From: JAYUJH01 sp043765375
GTDB taxonomy: Bacteria > Pseudomonadota > Alphaproteobacteria > Rickettsiales > UBA998
DNA: 52,542 bases
NCBI GenBank assembly: GCA_043765375.1
Contig: JAYUJH010000004.1
Location: 1 to 52,542, forward strand
Direction of reading: 5' to 3'
Under the pieces are notes generated by a model that worked only from the letters and a program-made list of their open reading frames with translations, did not search any database and was not told where the DNA came from. The translations under genes and the position numbers were made by a program. Positions 35,445-46,072 of the stretch are shown in pieces. Numbering within the stretch: position 1 is the stretch's first letter; every line of letters begins with the position of its first letter.

Positions 35445-35485
35445 TATCCCCCCAAAGTATCTTTTTCAATCAATTTGGGGGGAGT
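35445..35485 (-). terminator. Rho-independent terminator after rpoC
   Basis: On the minus strand CCCCCCAAA and TTTGGGGGG (plus 35448-35456 and 35474-35482) form a 9-bp G+C-rich stem, followed by an ATATTTTT tail. It ends the rpoBC transcript a few nt after the rpoC stop and insulates the downstream ABC operon. Confidence 0.92.
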
Positions 35486-35488
35486 ATC

Positions 35489-38400
35489 TCAACTTCCTGT
35501 CATCATTTTTTCAACATTAACATCTAGTTTTTTGTCTTCTTTAATTCCACCAATAGCAACATCTTGTTGTAATGCGATTTTCTTATATTTGCGCATTACA
35601 GCCCCAGTTCCTGCTGGAATTAAGCGTCCAACAATTACGTTTTCCTTCAATCCAACGAGCTTATCTTTTTTGCCAGCAACCGCTGCTTCAGTCAAAACTC
35701 TTGTGGTTTCTTGGAATGATGCGGCTGAGATAAATGAGCGAGTTTGCAATGATGCTTTCGTAATACCCTGCAAAACGTGAGAACCTCTAGCTGGTTCTCT
35801 GCCATCGGCGATTAATGCTTGGTTCGCCTCATCAAAATCTTCCCTATCCACCAATTCTTCAACAAGGTAAGTTGAATCGCCAGTATCAGTAATTTCAATT
35901 TTTTGCAACATTTGATGAACAATTACCTCAATATGCTTGTCATTAATCGTCACCCCCTGCAAGCGATAAACCTGTTGCACTTCATTAATCATGTAATTAG
36001 CTAATGCTTCCACGCCCATTACCTTCAAAATATCATGCGGAACGGGGTTTCCGTCCATTAACAAGTCACCTTTTTGCACAAAATCGCCTTCTTGCACCGT
36101 CACCATTTTGCCTTTTGGAATGATATATTCAACAGGCGTTATTGTTTCATCGTTTGAGCGAATAATCAAGCGACGCTTACCTTTATAATCCGTTCCAAAC
36201 TCAACTCCACCTTCAACTTCACTGATGATAGCGTGATCTTTCGGTTTGCGTGCCTCAAATAACTCAGCCACCCGAGGTAATCCACCCGTAATATCGCGAG
36301 TTTTGGTTGACTCCCTTGGAATACGAGCTAGCACATCGCCTGCATGGACTTTCTGCCCATCTTCCACATTCAAAATTGCATCAACCGCTAGGAAATAACG
36401 AGCCTCCAATCCATTCGCCAAAGTGATAATTTCGTCATTATCATCTCGCAAAGCGATGCGTGGTTTCAAATCAGTTCCACGTTTTTGTTGACGCCAATCC
36501 ACCACCACACGGCTAGAAATACCCGTTGCTTCATCAGTTACTTCACGCATTGAAACGCCATTAACCAAATCACGGTAGCGTGCAGTTCCAGTTTTTTCCG
36601 TAATGATTGGGATTGTATATGGATCCCATTCCGCTAGCCTATCGCCACGAGTAACCGCTGATTTCTCTTCATATAACGCTTTTGCACCATATGGCAATTT
36701 ATAGCGGGCTTTTTCACGACCATCTTCATCACGCAAAATCATTTCGCAAGTTCTGCTCATAATAACACGTCTGCCGTTGGAATCAATCACCACATTATTA
36801 TTGCTTAGCTCAATTATACCATCATGAGTTGCTTCAACGCTATTTTGTTCAGCCCCACGTTGTGCCGCTCCACCAATGTGGAATGTTCGCATCGTTAATT
36901 GTGTTCCTGGTTCGCCAATTGATTGTGCCGCAATAACGCCAACAGTTTCACCAATATTCACCAATGTTCCACGAGCCAAATCTCGCCCATAACATTTTGC
37001 GCATATTCCGCCAGTGCTATCACAAGTCAAAGCCGAGCGAACCATCATTGATTCCACTCCTGCGTCATCAATTTTTGCAACACCACGTTCATCAATTAAT
37101 TGACCAGCAGCAACGACTAATTCACCAGTTTTTGGGTGAAATATATCCTTGGAGCTAGTTCGCCCGAGGATTTTATCAGCCAGTTCAACAATTACTTCAC
37201 CGCCATCAATCAATGCCTTCATGATTAATCCGTTGGAGGTTCCGCAATCCTGCTCAACAATGATACAATCTTGTGCAACATCAACTAATCTGCGGGTTAG
37301 GTAACCTGAGTTAGCAGTTTTAAGTGCCGTATCAGCCAAACCTTTGCGTGCGCCATGTGACGAGTTGAAATATTCTAAAACGTTCAGCCCTTCCTTAAAG
37401 TTGGAAATGATTGGCGTTTCAATAATTTCGCCCGATGGTTTCGCCATCAATCCACGCATACCAGCAAGTTGCTTGATTTGTGCAGCCGAACCACGTGCGC
37501 CCGAATGTGCCATCATATAAATTGCATTAATATTAATCGCACTTCTTTCGCCAGCCTTGGTGCCAATACTTGAAATGCCTCGCATCATATCATCAGCAAC
37601 ACGTTCAGTGCAATGCGACCAAGCATCAATCACCTTATTATATTTCTCGCCCGATGTAATTAATCCGTCCGCATATTGCTGTTCAAATTGTTTGACTTCA
37701 CCAAGTGTGCTTGAGATATGTCCCCCTTTAGTTTGTGGAATAATCATATCATCTTTACCAAATGAAATCCCCGATTTGCAAGCATTTTCAAAGCCTAAGC
37801 GCATGATTTTATCACAGAAAATGACAGTATCTTTTTGCCCACAATGGCGATAAACCGTATCAATAATCGTCCCAATTGATTTTTTAGTAATCAACTGATT
37901 AACTAATTCATAATTAATATGTTTATTTTTTGGCAGCAAATCAGCAATCATCAAACGTCCAGCTGTGCATTCAATCACTTTTGTCACCAATTGCGATTGC
38001 TCATTCATTTGTGTAAATCTTGCTTTAATACGAGAATGTAGCGTAATTAATTTCTCGTTCAAGGCGTGACGAACTTCATTCATATTAGCGAAAATCATGC
38101 CTTCGCCTTTTTCATTATCCGCCTCAATTGAGATATAATATAGCCCCAAAACAATATCTTGAGTTGGCACAATCACTGGCTTACCGTTAGCAGGCGAGAG
38201 AATATTATTGGTTGACATAATCAAAACGCGAGCTTCAATTTGCGCCTCAATGGAAAGTGGAACGTGAACCGCCATCTGATCTCCGTCAAAATCCGCATTA
38301 AATGCGCTACACACAAGTGGGTGTAATTGAATTGCTTTTCCTTCAATTAATACTGGTTCAAACGCTTGAATACCAAGCCTATGCAGGGTTGGCGCACGGT

Positions 38401-39676
38401 TTAGCAACACTGGGTGTTCACGAATTACCTGCTCCAAGAAATCCCAAACTTCAGGACGCTCAGTTTCAACCATACGTTTTGCAGCTTTCAAAGTTGCCGC
38501 AATTCCATACATTTCAAGTTTCGCATAAATAAACGGCTTGAACAATTCCAACGCCATTTTCTTTGGCAATCCACATTGATGCAGCTTCAGCTCAGGGCCA
38601 ACCACAATCACCGAACGACCAGAATAATCCACACGTTTTCCGAGCAAGTTCTGGCGGAAACGCCCTTGCTTACCTTTTAACATATCAGATAGCGATTTAA
38701 GAGGACGCTTATTATTACCCGCAATAATTTTGCCACGGCGACCATTATCAAACAACGCGTCAACTGATTCTTGCAGCATTCTTTTTTCGTTACGCACAAT
38801 AATGTCAGGGGCTTTCAAATCAAGCAAACGCTTCAAACGATTATTGCGATTAATCACCCTACGATATAAATCATTCAAATCTGAGGTAGCAAAACGCCCA
38901 CCATCAAGTGGCACAAGTGGACGCAATTCTGGTGGAATTACAGGGATAACCGTCATTATCATCCATTCAGGCTTATTACCAGAATCAACAAATGAATCTA
39001 CAATTTTTAGGCGTTTAATATATTTTTTATGTTTCGCATCAGAGAGTTTTTCCGATAATTGCGCCCGTAATTCGCTTTGTTCCTTCAGCAAATCCAACGC
39101 ACCCAGCATGTCACGAATTGCTTCCGCACCAATGCTTGCGGTGAAAGCCGTCTCGCCATATTCGTCCATCGCATCATAATATTGATCTTCGCTCAACATA
39201 TCGCCTTTTTTGAATGGCGTTAATCCGCCATCAAGCACCACGTAGCTCTCAAAATATAGCACTTTTTCCAGATCTTTAAGCATCATATCTAGCAACAAAC
39301 CAATGCGTGACGGCAATGATTTCAAAAACCAAATATGCGCAACGGGCGTAGCTAGATCAATGTGCCCCATGCGTTCACGGCGAACTTTAGTTGTGGTGAC
39401 CTCAACTCCGCATTTTTCGCAAATAATTCCTTTATATTTCATGCGCTTATACTTACCGCACAAGCATTCATAATCCTTAATTGGGCCAAAGATACGAGCG
39501 CAAAATAGTCCGTCTCGCTCAGGCTTGAAAGTGCGATAATTGATGGTTTCTGGTTTTTTCACTTCACCATAAGACCATGAATGGATTTTTTCAGGGCTGG
39601 CGATGGAGATTTTTATGCCGTCAAATTGCTTGGCTGGCTCTGCGCCACCAAAAAGTTGCATTACTGCGTTATTCAT
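35489..39676 (-). CDS. rpoC: RNA polymerase beta' subunit
   Basis: The 1395-residue protein has the N-terminal zinc site (Cys71, Cys73, Cys86 and Cys89, in CLCGKYKRMK and CEKCG), the catalytic Mg-binding motif NADFDGDQMAVH, and a second zinc site (CDSTGGICAKCYG). GAGGA precedes the ATG. Length is normal for alphaproteobacteria. rpoC is followed by a terminator, not by rpsL, rpsG and fusA as in many bacteria. Confidence 0.99.
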   Translation of the reverse strand: MNNAVMQLFGGAEPAKQFDGIKISIASPEKIHSWSYGEVKKPETINYRTFKPERDGLFCARIFGPIKDYECLCGKYKRMKYKGIICEKCGVEVTTTKVRRERMGHIDLATPVAHIWFLKSLPSRIGLLLDMMLKDLEKVLYFESYVVLDGGLTPFKKGDMLSEDQYYDAMDEYGETAFTASIGAEAIRDMLGALDLLKEQSELRAQLSEKLSDAKHKKYIKRLKIVDSFVDSGNKPEWMIMTVIPVIPPELRPLVPLDGGRFATSDLNDLYRRVINRNNRLKRLLDLKAPDIIVRNEKRMLQESVDALFDNGRRGKIIAGNNKRPLKSLSDMLKGKQGRFRQNLLGKRVDYSGRSVIVVGPELKLHQCGLPKKMALELFKPFIYAKLEMYGIAATLKAAKRMVETERPEVWDFLEQVIREHPVLLNRAPTLHRLGIQAFEPVLIEGKAIQLHPLVCSAFNADFDGDQMAVHVPLSIEAQIEARVLIMSTNNILSPANGKPVIVPTQDIVLGLYYISIEADNEKGEGMIFANMNEVRHALNEKLITLHSRIKARFTQMNEQSQLVTKVIECTAGRLMIADLLPKNKHINYELVNQLITKKSIGTIIDTVYRHCGQKDTVIFCDKIMRLGFENACKSGISFGKDDMIIPQTKGGHISSTLGEVKQFEQQYADGLITSGEKYNKVIDAWSHCTERVADDMMRGISSIGTKAGERSAININAIYMMAHSGARGSAAQIKQLAGMRGLMAKPSGEIIETPIISNFKEGLNVLEYFNSSHGARKGLADTALKTANSGYLTRRLVDVAQDCIIVEQDCGTSNGLIMKALIDGGEVIVELADKILGRTSSKDIFHPKTGELVVAAGQLIDERGVAKIDDAGVESMMVRSALTCDSTGGICAKCYGRDLARGTLVNIGETVGVIAAQSIGEPGTQLTMRTFHIGGAAQRGAEQNSVEATHDGIIELSNNNVVIDSNGRRVIMSRTCEMILRDEDGREKARYKLPYGAKALYEEKSAVTRGDRLAEWDPYTIPIITEKTGTARYRDLVNGVSMREVTDEATGISSRVVVDWRQQKRGTDLKPRIALRDDNDEIITLANGLEARYFLAVDAILNVEDGQKVHAGDVLARIPRESTKTRDITGGLPRVAELFEARKPKDHAIISEVEGGVEFGTDYKGKRRLIIRSNDETITPVEYIIPKGKMVTVQEGDFVQKGDLLMDGNPVPHDILKVMGVEALANYMINEVQQVYRLQGVTINDKHIEVIVHQMLQKIEITDTGDSTYLVEELVDREDFDEANQALIADGREPARGSHVLQGITKASLQTRSFISAASFQETTRVLTEAAVAGKKDKLVGLKENVIVGRLIPAGTGAVMRKYKKIALQQDVAIGGIKEDKKLDVNVEKMMTGS

Positions 39677-39699
39677 AATGATAAATCCTCAAATAATTC

Positions 39700-42600
39700 T
39701 TATGCTTCTTCAACTAATTCAACGTTCAAACCAAGCGAACGCAACTCTTTTATCATTACATTAAATGACTCTGGAATACCAGATTCAAATGAATGATCTC
39801 CTTTAACGATTGATTCATAAACCTTGCTACGTCCTGCGACATCATCAGATTTAACCGTCAACATTTCTTGCAATGTATATGCCGCACCATAGGCTTGCAA
39901 TGCCCAGCATTCCATTTCTCCAAAACGTTGTCCACCAAATTGTGATTTCCCGCCTAAAGGTTGCTGCGTCACCAAGCTATATGGTCCAATTGAACGAGCA
40001 TGTATTTTATCATCAACCAAGTGATGTAATTTTAACATATAAATATAACCAACCGTTACTTTTCGGTCAAACTTATCACCAGTCCTGCCATCATAAAGTT
40101 CAACTTGCCCTGAAGTTAACTGCCCCGCACGCTCCAACCAATATGAAATATCCGCCTCGCTTGCCCCATCAAAAACGGGAGTTGCAAATGGAACACCTTT
40201 GCGAACATTATGCGCCAATTCCAATAATTCTGGTTGCGACATATTATTAATTTCAATCACATTTTCAGGCTCATCATATATTTTCAGCACCACATTACGC
40301 AATTCATCAAGTTTATGATTATGTTGATATTCTTCAATCGCTGCTCTTATTTGCTTACCAATTCCTGCCGAAGCCCAGCCTAAATGCGTTTCCAAAATCT
40401 GCCCAACATTCATGCGGGAAGGCACGCCAAGCGGGTTCAACACAATATCAACTGTCGTTCCATCAGCTAAATGTGGTAAATCTTCCACGGGAGTTATGCG
40501 AGATATCACCCCTTTATTTCCATGACGACCAGCCATTTTATCACCGGGTTGTAATTTCCGCTTGATTGCTACAAAAACTTTTACCATTTTCAGCACACCA
40601 GGCATTAAATCATCACCAGCTTGTAATTTATCAACCTTGTTTTCAAACCAGCTATTCAGACGTTTCACCGTCATGTCATATTGATTTTTCAACGCATCAA
40701 TTTCAGCCATAATTTGTTCGTCATCAACAACAATATCCCACCATGCACTTTTTGGCTGTTCATCAAGCAATTCAGCGCTTAACAATGATTTTGCTTTGAA
40801 ACTTTTTGAGGTTTTTGTTACTTCTTTATCAAGCAATATCTCTCTCATTCTCCCAAACACAAAACGCTCAATAATTAATTGCTCATCTTTTCTATCTTTT
40901 TTCAAAGCGTCAATATCAGTTTTTTCAATGGATAAATGACGCTCGTCTTTCTCTAATCCACGACGGTTAAATATCTTCACCCCAACTACTGTTCCAGCAA
41001 CTCCGGGTGGCAAACGCAGTGATGAATCTCTCACGTCAGAGGCCTTCTCTCCAAAGATTGCCCGTAATAATTTTTCTTCAGGCGTTACAGGGGATTCACT
41101 TTTTGGGGTAACTTTACCCACTAAAATGTCACCAGGGCGAACCTCCGCACCAATATGCACTACGCCAATTTCATCTAATGAACGCAGGGATTCTTCACCA
41201 ACATTTGGAATGTCACGAGTGATTTCCTCGGGTCCTAATTTCGTATCACGTGCCATTACCTCAAATTCTTCAATATGGATTGATGTAAATACGTCCTCAG
41301 AAACTAACTTCTCCGAAATTAAAATAGAATCCTCAAAATTATAACCATTCCACGGCATGAACGCCACCAAAACGTTGCGCCCTAAAGCTAATTCGCCCAA
41401 ATGCGTGCTTGGACCATCAGCTATTATATCGCCTTTTTTGATGTAATCACCAGTTTTCACAACTGGACGTTGATTGATGCAAGTGTCTTGGTTGGAGCGT
41501 TGGAACTTCATTAAATTATAAATATCAACACCAGGCGACAAATTATCTCCCTCTTGCTCACAACGAATCACGATGCGCATTGAATCAACCTGGTCAACAA
41601 TTCCTGAACGTTTGGCAACCGTGGTTGCACCAGAATCAGCGGCAACAACCGCTTCCATTCCCGTCCCAACTAGTGGAGCTTCCGCCCGAACCAAAGGCAC
41701 GGCTTGACGCTGCATGTTTGAACCCATTAACGCCCGATTTGCATCATCATTTTCTAAAAACGGAATGAGTGATGCCGCAACTGAAACTAATTGCTTAGGC
41801 GAAACATCAATAAAATCAATTTGTTTTGGCGGAATCATTACAAAATCACCATCTTTACGGCAGCTTATCAAATCATCAACAAAATCGCCCTTCGCATCAA
41901 ATGGTGTACTAGATTGCGCAATTGTATATTTTCCCTCTTCAATCGCTGATAAATACACAACTTCGCTGGTTACAACACCGTCTTTCACTTTACGATATGG
42001 GCTTTCAATAAAACCATATTTGTTAATGCGAGCGTAAGTCGCCATGGAATTAATCAACCCAATATTTGGCCCCTCGGGAGTTTCAATCGGGCAGATTCGT
42101 CCGTAATGTGTATGGTGAACGTCACGAACTTCAAATCCAGCTCGTTCACGTGTAAGTCCGCCGGGTCCCAAAGCGGATAGCCTTCTTTTATGGGTCACTT
42201 CTGATAGAGGATTTGTCTGATCCATAAATTGGCTTAATTGCGACGAACCAAAAAACTCACGCACCGCCGCAACCAACGGCTTATTATTAACCAAGTCATG
42301 CGGCATAACAGTGTCAATATCAACCGAACTCATGCGCTCAATAATGCTACGTTCCATGCGCACCAAACCAATACGGAATTGATTTTCTAGCAATTCTCCA
42401 ACTGAACGCACCCTACGATTACCCAAATGATCAATATCATCAATTTCACCGATGCCATCTTTGAGGTTAACCAAAGTTTTAATCGTATTAATTATATCTT
42501 CATTTTTTAATGTGCCGACATTTTCTTCAATATTCAAATCAAGCCGTGCATTAAGTTTTACCCGCCCAACTTCTGACAAATCATAGCGATCTGGCTCAAA

Positions 42601-43821
42601 AAATAGCGAGTTAAACATAGCTTGCGCTGCCTCTGGCGTTGTTGGCTCACCAGGACGCATCACACGATATATATCAATTAGTGCGTCATCTTTGCCGTGA
42701 TTTTTATCCGCCATTAAGGTATTTCGGATATAAGCACCTATATTTTTTTCCTCAATCACTAAGCTGGTAAATGATTTTATTTTCATTTCCTCCAGTGATT
42801 CCAAAGCTGCCGCTGAAACAGAATCTCCCGCCTCAGCAATAATTTCACCCGTTGCCATATTGACAATATCTTCTGCAAAAAACTTAGTTTCTAATATTTC
42901 TGCATTGAGTAATATCTCTTTAACACCATCTTCTTGCAATTTTTTAATCAAGCGAGGTGTTAATTTTTTATCTGCTTCTAATATTTCCTGCCCTGTCTTA
43001 GCATCAACCAACGGAAATGGAAACTTCGCTCCCTTAAATAATTCCGCATCTAATGTTTGCGCCCAACCTTTGCTAGTTTTGTTGATATTGGTTTTTTCAT
43101 AAAAATTAGATAATATTGCGTCATTATCCATGCCAATCGCTCGCAATATGCTAGTGACAGGCAATTTACGCTTGCGATCAATGCGGGCGAAAACTTGATC
43201 TTTTGCGTCAAACTCAAAATCCAACCACGAGCCGCGATAGGGAATAACTCTTGCATTAAACAATATTTTCCCAGAACTATGTGATTTTCCCGAATCATGA
43301 TCAAAAAATACTCCTGGCGAACGGTGCATTTGGCTAACAATAACTCGCTCAGTTCCATTGATAATGAACGTTCCATTATCAGTCATTAACGGGATATCAC
43401 CCAAATATACTTCTTGCTCTTTAATATCTTTAATTTCTTTTGCCCCAGTATCTTCATCAACTAACCAAACAATTAGCCTTAAAGTTGCACGCAATGGGAT
43501 AGAATAATTAATGTCTCGTTGACGGCACTCATCAACATCATATTTTGGCTCATCAAAACTGAAAGATACATATTCTAAGGTTGCATTGCCGGAAAAATCA
43601 TTTATCGGGAATACTGACTTAAATACAGAATTAAGACCTTTATTTTCTCTTTTATCTTTTTGAATATTAAGTTGTAAAAATTGTTCATAAGAAGTTTTTT
43701 GAACTTCTATTAGGTTTGGCAAACTCGCTGCAGCCTTAATTTTTCCAAATGTTTTTCTAATTCTCTTTCTAGAAGTATATGTATGAGAAAAATTATCTTG
43801 AGCTGTTGCTTGATTTGCCAT
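39700..43821 (-). CDS. rpoB: RNA polymerase beta subunit
   Basis: The ~1373-residue catalytic subunit has the rifampicin-binding segment SSQLSQFMDQTNPLSEVTHK with the usual drug-contact residues (Asp, His, and Ser in RRLSALGPGG) unchanged, and the catalytic-site block GDKMAGRHGNKGVIS near the C-terminus. I start it at the second ATG (43821) because GGTGG lies ~6 nt upstream of it but directly abuts the first (43827). It precedes rpoC by 23 nt and follows rplL after a hairpin. Confidence 0.99.
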   Translation of the reverse strand: MANQATAQDNFSHTYTSRKRIRKTFGKIKAAASLPNLIEVQKTSYEQFLQLNIQKDKRENKGLNSVFKSVFPINDFSGNATLEYVSFSFDEPKYDVDECRQRDINYSIPLRATLRLIVWLVDEDTGAKEIKDIKEQEVYLGDIPLMTDNGTFIINGTERVIVSQMHRSPGVFFDHDSGKSHSSGKILFNARVIPYRGSWLDFEFDAKDQVFARIDRKRKLPVTSILRAIGMDNDAILSNFYEKTNINKTSKGWAQTLDAELFKGAKFPFPLVDAKTGQEILEADKKLTPRLIKKLQEDGVKEILLNAEILETKFFAEDIVNMATGEIIAEAGDSVSAAALESLEEMKIKSFTSLVIEEKNIGAYIRNTLMADKNHGKDDALIDIYRVMRPGEPTTPEAAQAMFNSLFFEPDRYDLSEVGRVKLNARLDLNIEENVGTLKNEDIINTIKTLVNLKDGIGEIDDIDHLGNRRVRSVGELLENQFRIGLVRMERSIIERMSSVDIDTVMPHDLVNNKPLVAAVREFFGSSQLSQFMDQTNPLSEVTHKRRLSALGPGGLTRERAGFEVRDVHHTHYGRICPIETPEGPNIGLINSMATYARINKYGFIESPYRKVKDGVVTSEVVYLSAIEEGKYTIAQSSTPFDAKGDFVDDLISCRKDGDFVMIPPKQIDFIDVSPKQLVSVAASLIPFLENDDANRALMGSNMQRQAVPLVRAEAPLVGTGMEAVVAADSGATTVAKRSGIVDQVDSMRIVIRCEQEGDNLSPGVDIYNLMKFQRSNQDTCINQRPVVKTGDYIKKGDIIADGPSTHLGELALGRNVLVAFMPWNGYNFEDSILISEKLVSEDVFTSIHIEEFEVMARDTKLGPEEITRDIPNVGEESLRSLDEIGVVHIGAEVRPGDILVGKVTPKSESPVTPEEKLLRAIFGEKASDVRDSSLRLPPGVAGTVVGVKIFNRRGLEKDERHLSIEKTDIDALKKDRKDEQLIIERFVFGRMREILLDKEVTKTSKSFKAKSLLSAELLDEQPKSAWWDIVVDDEQIMAEIDALKNQYDMTVKRLNSWFENKVDKLQAGDDLMPGVLKMVKVFVAIKRKLQPGDKMAGRHGNKGVISRITPVEDLPHLADGTTVDIVLNPLGVPSRMNVGQILETHLGWASAGIGKQIRAAIEEYQHNHKLDELRNVVLKIYDEPENVIEINNMSQPELLELAHNVRKGVPFATPVFDGASEADISYWLERAGQLTSGQVELYDGRTGDKFDRKVTVGYIYMLKLHHLVDDKIHARSIGPYSLVTQQPLGGKSQFGGQRFGEMECWALQAYGAAYTLQEMLTVKSDDVAGRSKVYESIVKGDHSFESGIPESFNVMIKELRSLGLNVELVEEA

Positions 43822-43857
43822 TGGCATCCACCATTAAATTAATAATTCATAAACTAG

Positions 43858-43892
43858 GTTAGGCGCACTAGAATAAACCTAGCGCGCCTAAC
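43858..43892 (-). promoter_or_regulatory. Hairpin between rplL and rpoB (attenuator or processing site)
   Basis: GTTAGGCGC-A-CTAG (43858-43871) pairs with CTAG-C-GCGCCTAAC (43879-43892): a 13-bp G+C-rich stem with one mismatch and a 7-nt loop. On the transcribed strand no T-run follows, so read-through is expected. In E. coli the same gap holds a partial terminator and an RNase III site. Confidence 0.75.
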
Positions 43893-43914
43893 GTTTTAAC
43901 CAGTAAAAGATAAA

Positions 43915-44286
43915 CTATTTAAGTTCAACTTTAGCACCAGCCTCTTCCAATATTTTCTTAATTTTCTCAGCTTCATCTTTTGAAATCGCTTCTTTCACTG
44001 CTTTCGGAGCTGCTTCCACTAGGTCTTTTGCTTCTTTCAAGCCCAACCCAGTTATTGCTCTAACTTCTTTAATAACGTTAATTTTTTTCTCACCAGCCTC
44101 AACTAGCATAACATTAAATTCTGTTTGCTCTTCTACTGCCGCTGCCGCAACTCCAGCTACTGCTGCCGCTGCTACTGGTGCTGCTGCGGAAACACCCCAT
44201 TTTTCTTCCAACATTTTTGAAAGTTCAGCTGCTTCAAGCACTGTTAAAGCCGATAATTGCTCAACTATTTGATCTAAATTTGCCAT
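43915..44286 (-). CDS. rplL: 50S ribosomal protein L7/L12
   Basis: The stalk protein that recruits translation GTPases. It has an N-terminal dimerisation helix region (DQIVEQLSALTVLEAAELSK), an Ala-rich hinge and a conserved C-terminal domain (KKINVIKEVRAITGLGLKEA). Length 123 is normal. AAGGGG lies ~9 nt upstream of the ATG. It follows rplJ closely. Confidence 0.98.
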   Translation of the reverse strand: MANLDQIVEQLSALTVLEAAELSKMLEEKWGVSAAAPVAAAAVAGVAAAAVEEQTEFNVMLVEAGEKKINVIKEVRAITGLGLKEAKDLVEAAPKAVKEAISKDEAEKIKKILEEAGAKVELK

Positions 44287-44325
44287 TTGATATTACCCCT
44301 TAAAAAATAAAATTGATAGTTTTGC

Positions 44326-44838
44326 TTACTCGCTGGCAGTTCCATAAGCGTTGAATATTCTTGCTAATTGCGCAGCGGGCTCTTTGGTTAAAACCGCAAG
44401 TTTCGTTGCTGGAGCAAGTAACAGAGATATAATTTTTGATCTAAGTTCATCAAGCGAAGGCAGCATTGCCAATTCTTTAACCTGAGCTGAACTTAATATT
44501 GTATTATTAAATATTGCAGACACCAAAACCAATTTATCATTTTCCTTAGAAAACTCAGCCATAACTTTTGCTGCCGCCACTGGATCGCTAGAATGCGCTA
44601 TAGCTGTTGGCCCCACAAATAATGGAGTGATTTTTGAGAAATCCCCCTCTTTAATAGCTAATTTTGCCAAAGAGTTTTTAGTTACCTTGAACTTTGCACC
44701 ACAACTACGAACTTTCGCTCGCAACTTAGTCATATCTTTAACATTTAGCCCCTTATAATGAACAATTATCATTATTGATGAGTTACCGCATGAACTCCTG
44801 AAATCTTCAATCCATTGGTGTTTTTGTTGCCTATTCAT
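44326..44838 (-). CDS. rplJ: 50S ribosomal protein L10
   Basis: L10 anchors the L7/L12 stalk to the ribosome. The 170-residue protein contains IIVHYKGLNVKDMTKLRAKV and KVTKNSLAKLAIKEGDF, standard family blocks. AGGA lies ~9 nt before the ATG. The 18-nt gap after rplA is too short for the structured L10 leader known in E. coli. Confidence 0.97.
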   Translation of the reverse strand: MNRQQKHQWIEDFRSSCGNSSIMIIVHYKGLNVKDMTKLRAKVRSCGAKFKVTKNSLAKLAIKEGDFSKITPLFVGPTAIAHSSDPVAAAKVMAEFSKENDKLVLVSAIFNNTILSSAQVKELAMLPSLDELRSKIISLLLAPATKLAVLTKEPAAQLARIFNAYGTASE

Positions 44839-44856
44839 TTATTTTTATCCTAATAA

Positions 44857-45552
44857 TTATGTGGTAACTGATATTGGCTCAACTTTAACACCAATTCCCA
44901 TCGTTGAGGAAACACTAACGTTTCTGATAAACACACCTTTTGATGTTTCAGGCTTAGCTTTTTCAACTGATTTTATCAAATATTTGATGTTTTCAACAAT
45001 TGCTGATACTGCAAAGCTAACCTTACCAACCCCAGCGTGAACTATCCCAGCTTTATCAATTCTAAAATGTATTTCGCCAGATTTAGCTGCCTTCACGGCA
45101 TCACCAACATTCATTGTAACTGTTCCAAGTTTTGGATTTGGCATTAAACCTTTTGGCCCTAAAACTTTTGCAACTCTACCAACTAACGCCATCATATCTG
45201 GCGTTGCAACGCAACGGTCAAAATCAATATTTCCACCTAAAATTGATTCAACCAAGTCTTCCGCACCAACTATGTCCGCACCATTTTCTTGCGCTTCTTT
45301 AGCTTTTGCGTCACGAGCAAAAACGGCAACACGAATTGTTTTCCCCGTTCCATGAGGCAAAGCAGAAACACCACGAACCACTTGGTCAGATTTTTTTGCA
45401 TCAACACCTAGGGTTATCGCCACTTCAAAGGTTTCATCAAACTTAGCATTTGCTGAAGTTTTCACTAAATTGACAGCCTCTTCAATTTTGTATATATTAT
45501 TTGAATCATATGATGAGTTCAATATTTTGCTTCTTTTTCCAATCTTTGCCAT
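44857..45552 (-). CDS. rplA: 50S ribosomal protein L1
   Basis: L1 binds 23S rRNA at the mobile E-site stalk and, in many bacteria, represses its own operon. The 231-residue protein has AVNLVKTSANAKFDETFEVA, the RGVSALPHGTGK loop and VLGPKGLMPNPKLGTVT, all typical. It starts 6 nt after rplK. Confidence 0.98.
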   Translation of the reverse strand: MAKIGKRSKILNSSYDSNNIYKIEEAVNLVKTSANAKFDETFEVAITLGVDAKKSDQVVRGVSALPHGTGKTIRVAVFARDAKAKEAQENGADIVGAEDLVESILGGNIDFDRCVATPDMMALVGRVAKVLGPKGLMPNPKLGTVTMNVGDAVKAAKSGEIHFRIDKAGIVHAGVGKVSFAVSAIVENIKYLIKSVEKAKPETSKGVFIRNVSVSSTMGIGVKVEPISVTT

Positions 45553-45558
45553 TACTAA

Positions 45559-45987
45559 TTATCCTTCAACCACTTGCAAACCGATGGACACAGCAGAACC
45601 GCTGATCATACGCATTGCCGCTTCTACATCATTTGCATTCATATCAACCATTTTCTTCTCAGCTATTTCTCTAATTTGAGAAGTTGTAACCTTACCTTTA
45701 ATCTCTTTACCCGTGTTGTTTGCGCCTTTTGCTATTCCAGCGGCTTTCTTCAAAAAATAAGAAACTGGAGGAACTTTTGTCACAAAAGTAAAGCTCTTAT
45801 CAGCATAATATGTTATCACTACTGGAATTGGCGTTCCAACTTCAATATTTTGTGTTGCCGCATTAAACCCTTTGCAAAACTCCATGATGTTCAATCCACG
45901 TTGACCCAATGCAGGACCAATTGGCGGAGATGGGTTAGCCTTACCAGCAGGAATCTGCAATTTAATATAACCTGATATCTGCTTCAT
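45559..45987 (-). CDS. rplK: 50S ribosomal protein L11
   Basis: L11 binds the GTPase-associated centre of 23S rRNA. The 142-residue protein shows IKLQIPAGKANPSPPIGPAL and GQRGLNIMEFCKGFN, diagnostic for the family. No clear Shine-Dalgarno precedes the ATG, but a good promoter lies ~30 nt upstream, so it leads the L11-L1-L10-L7/12-rpoBC transcript. Confidence 0.98.
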   Translation of the reverse strand: MKQISGYIKLQIPAGKANPSPPIGPALGQRGLNIMEFCKGFNAATQNIEVGTPIPVVITYYADKSFTFVTKVPPVSYFLKKAAGIAKGANNTGKEIKGKVTTSQIREIAEKKMVDMNANDVEAAMRMISGSAVSIGLQVVEG

Positions 45988-46019
45988 AAAAAATAATACT
46001 CTAATATTTAAGAAAATGA

Positions 46020-46049
46020 TTTATAAAACTAATTTGATGACAATGTCAA
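46020..46049 (-). promoter_or_regulatory. Promoter of the rplK-rplA-rplJ-rplL-rpoBC operon
   Basis: On the minus strand a consensus TTGACA (46049-46044), an 18-nt spacer and TATAAA (46025-46020) lie between nusG and rplK, predicting a ~25-nt leader before the rplK ATG. Confidence 0.7.
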
Positions 46050-46072
46050 CCAATTATTTTGTAAAACCGCAA

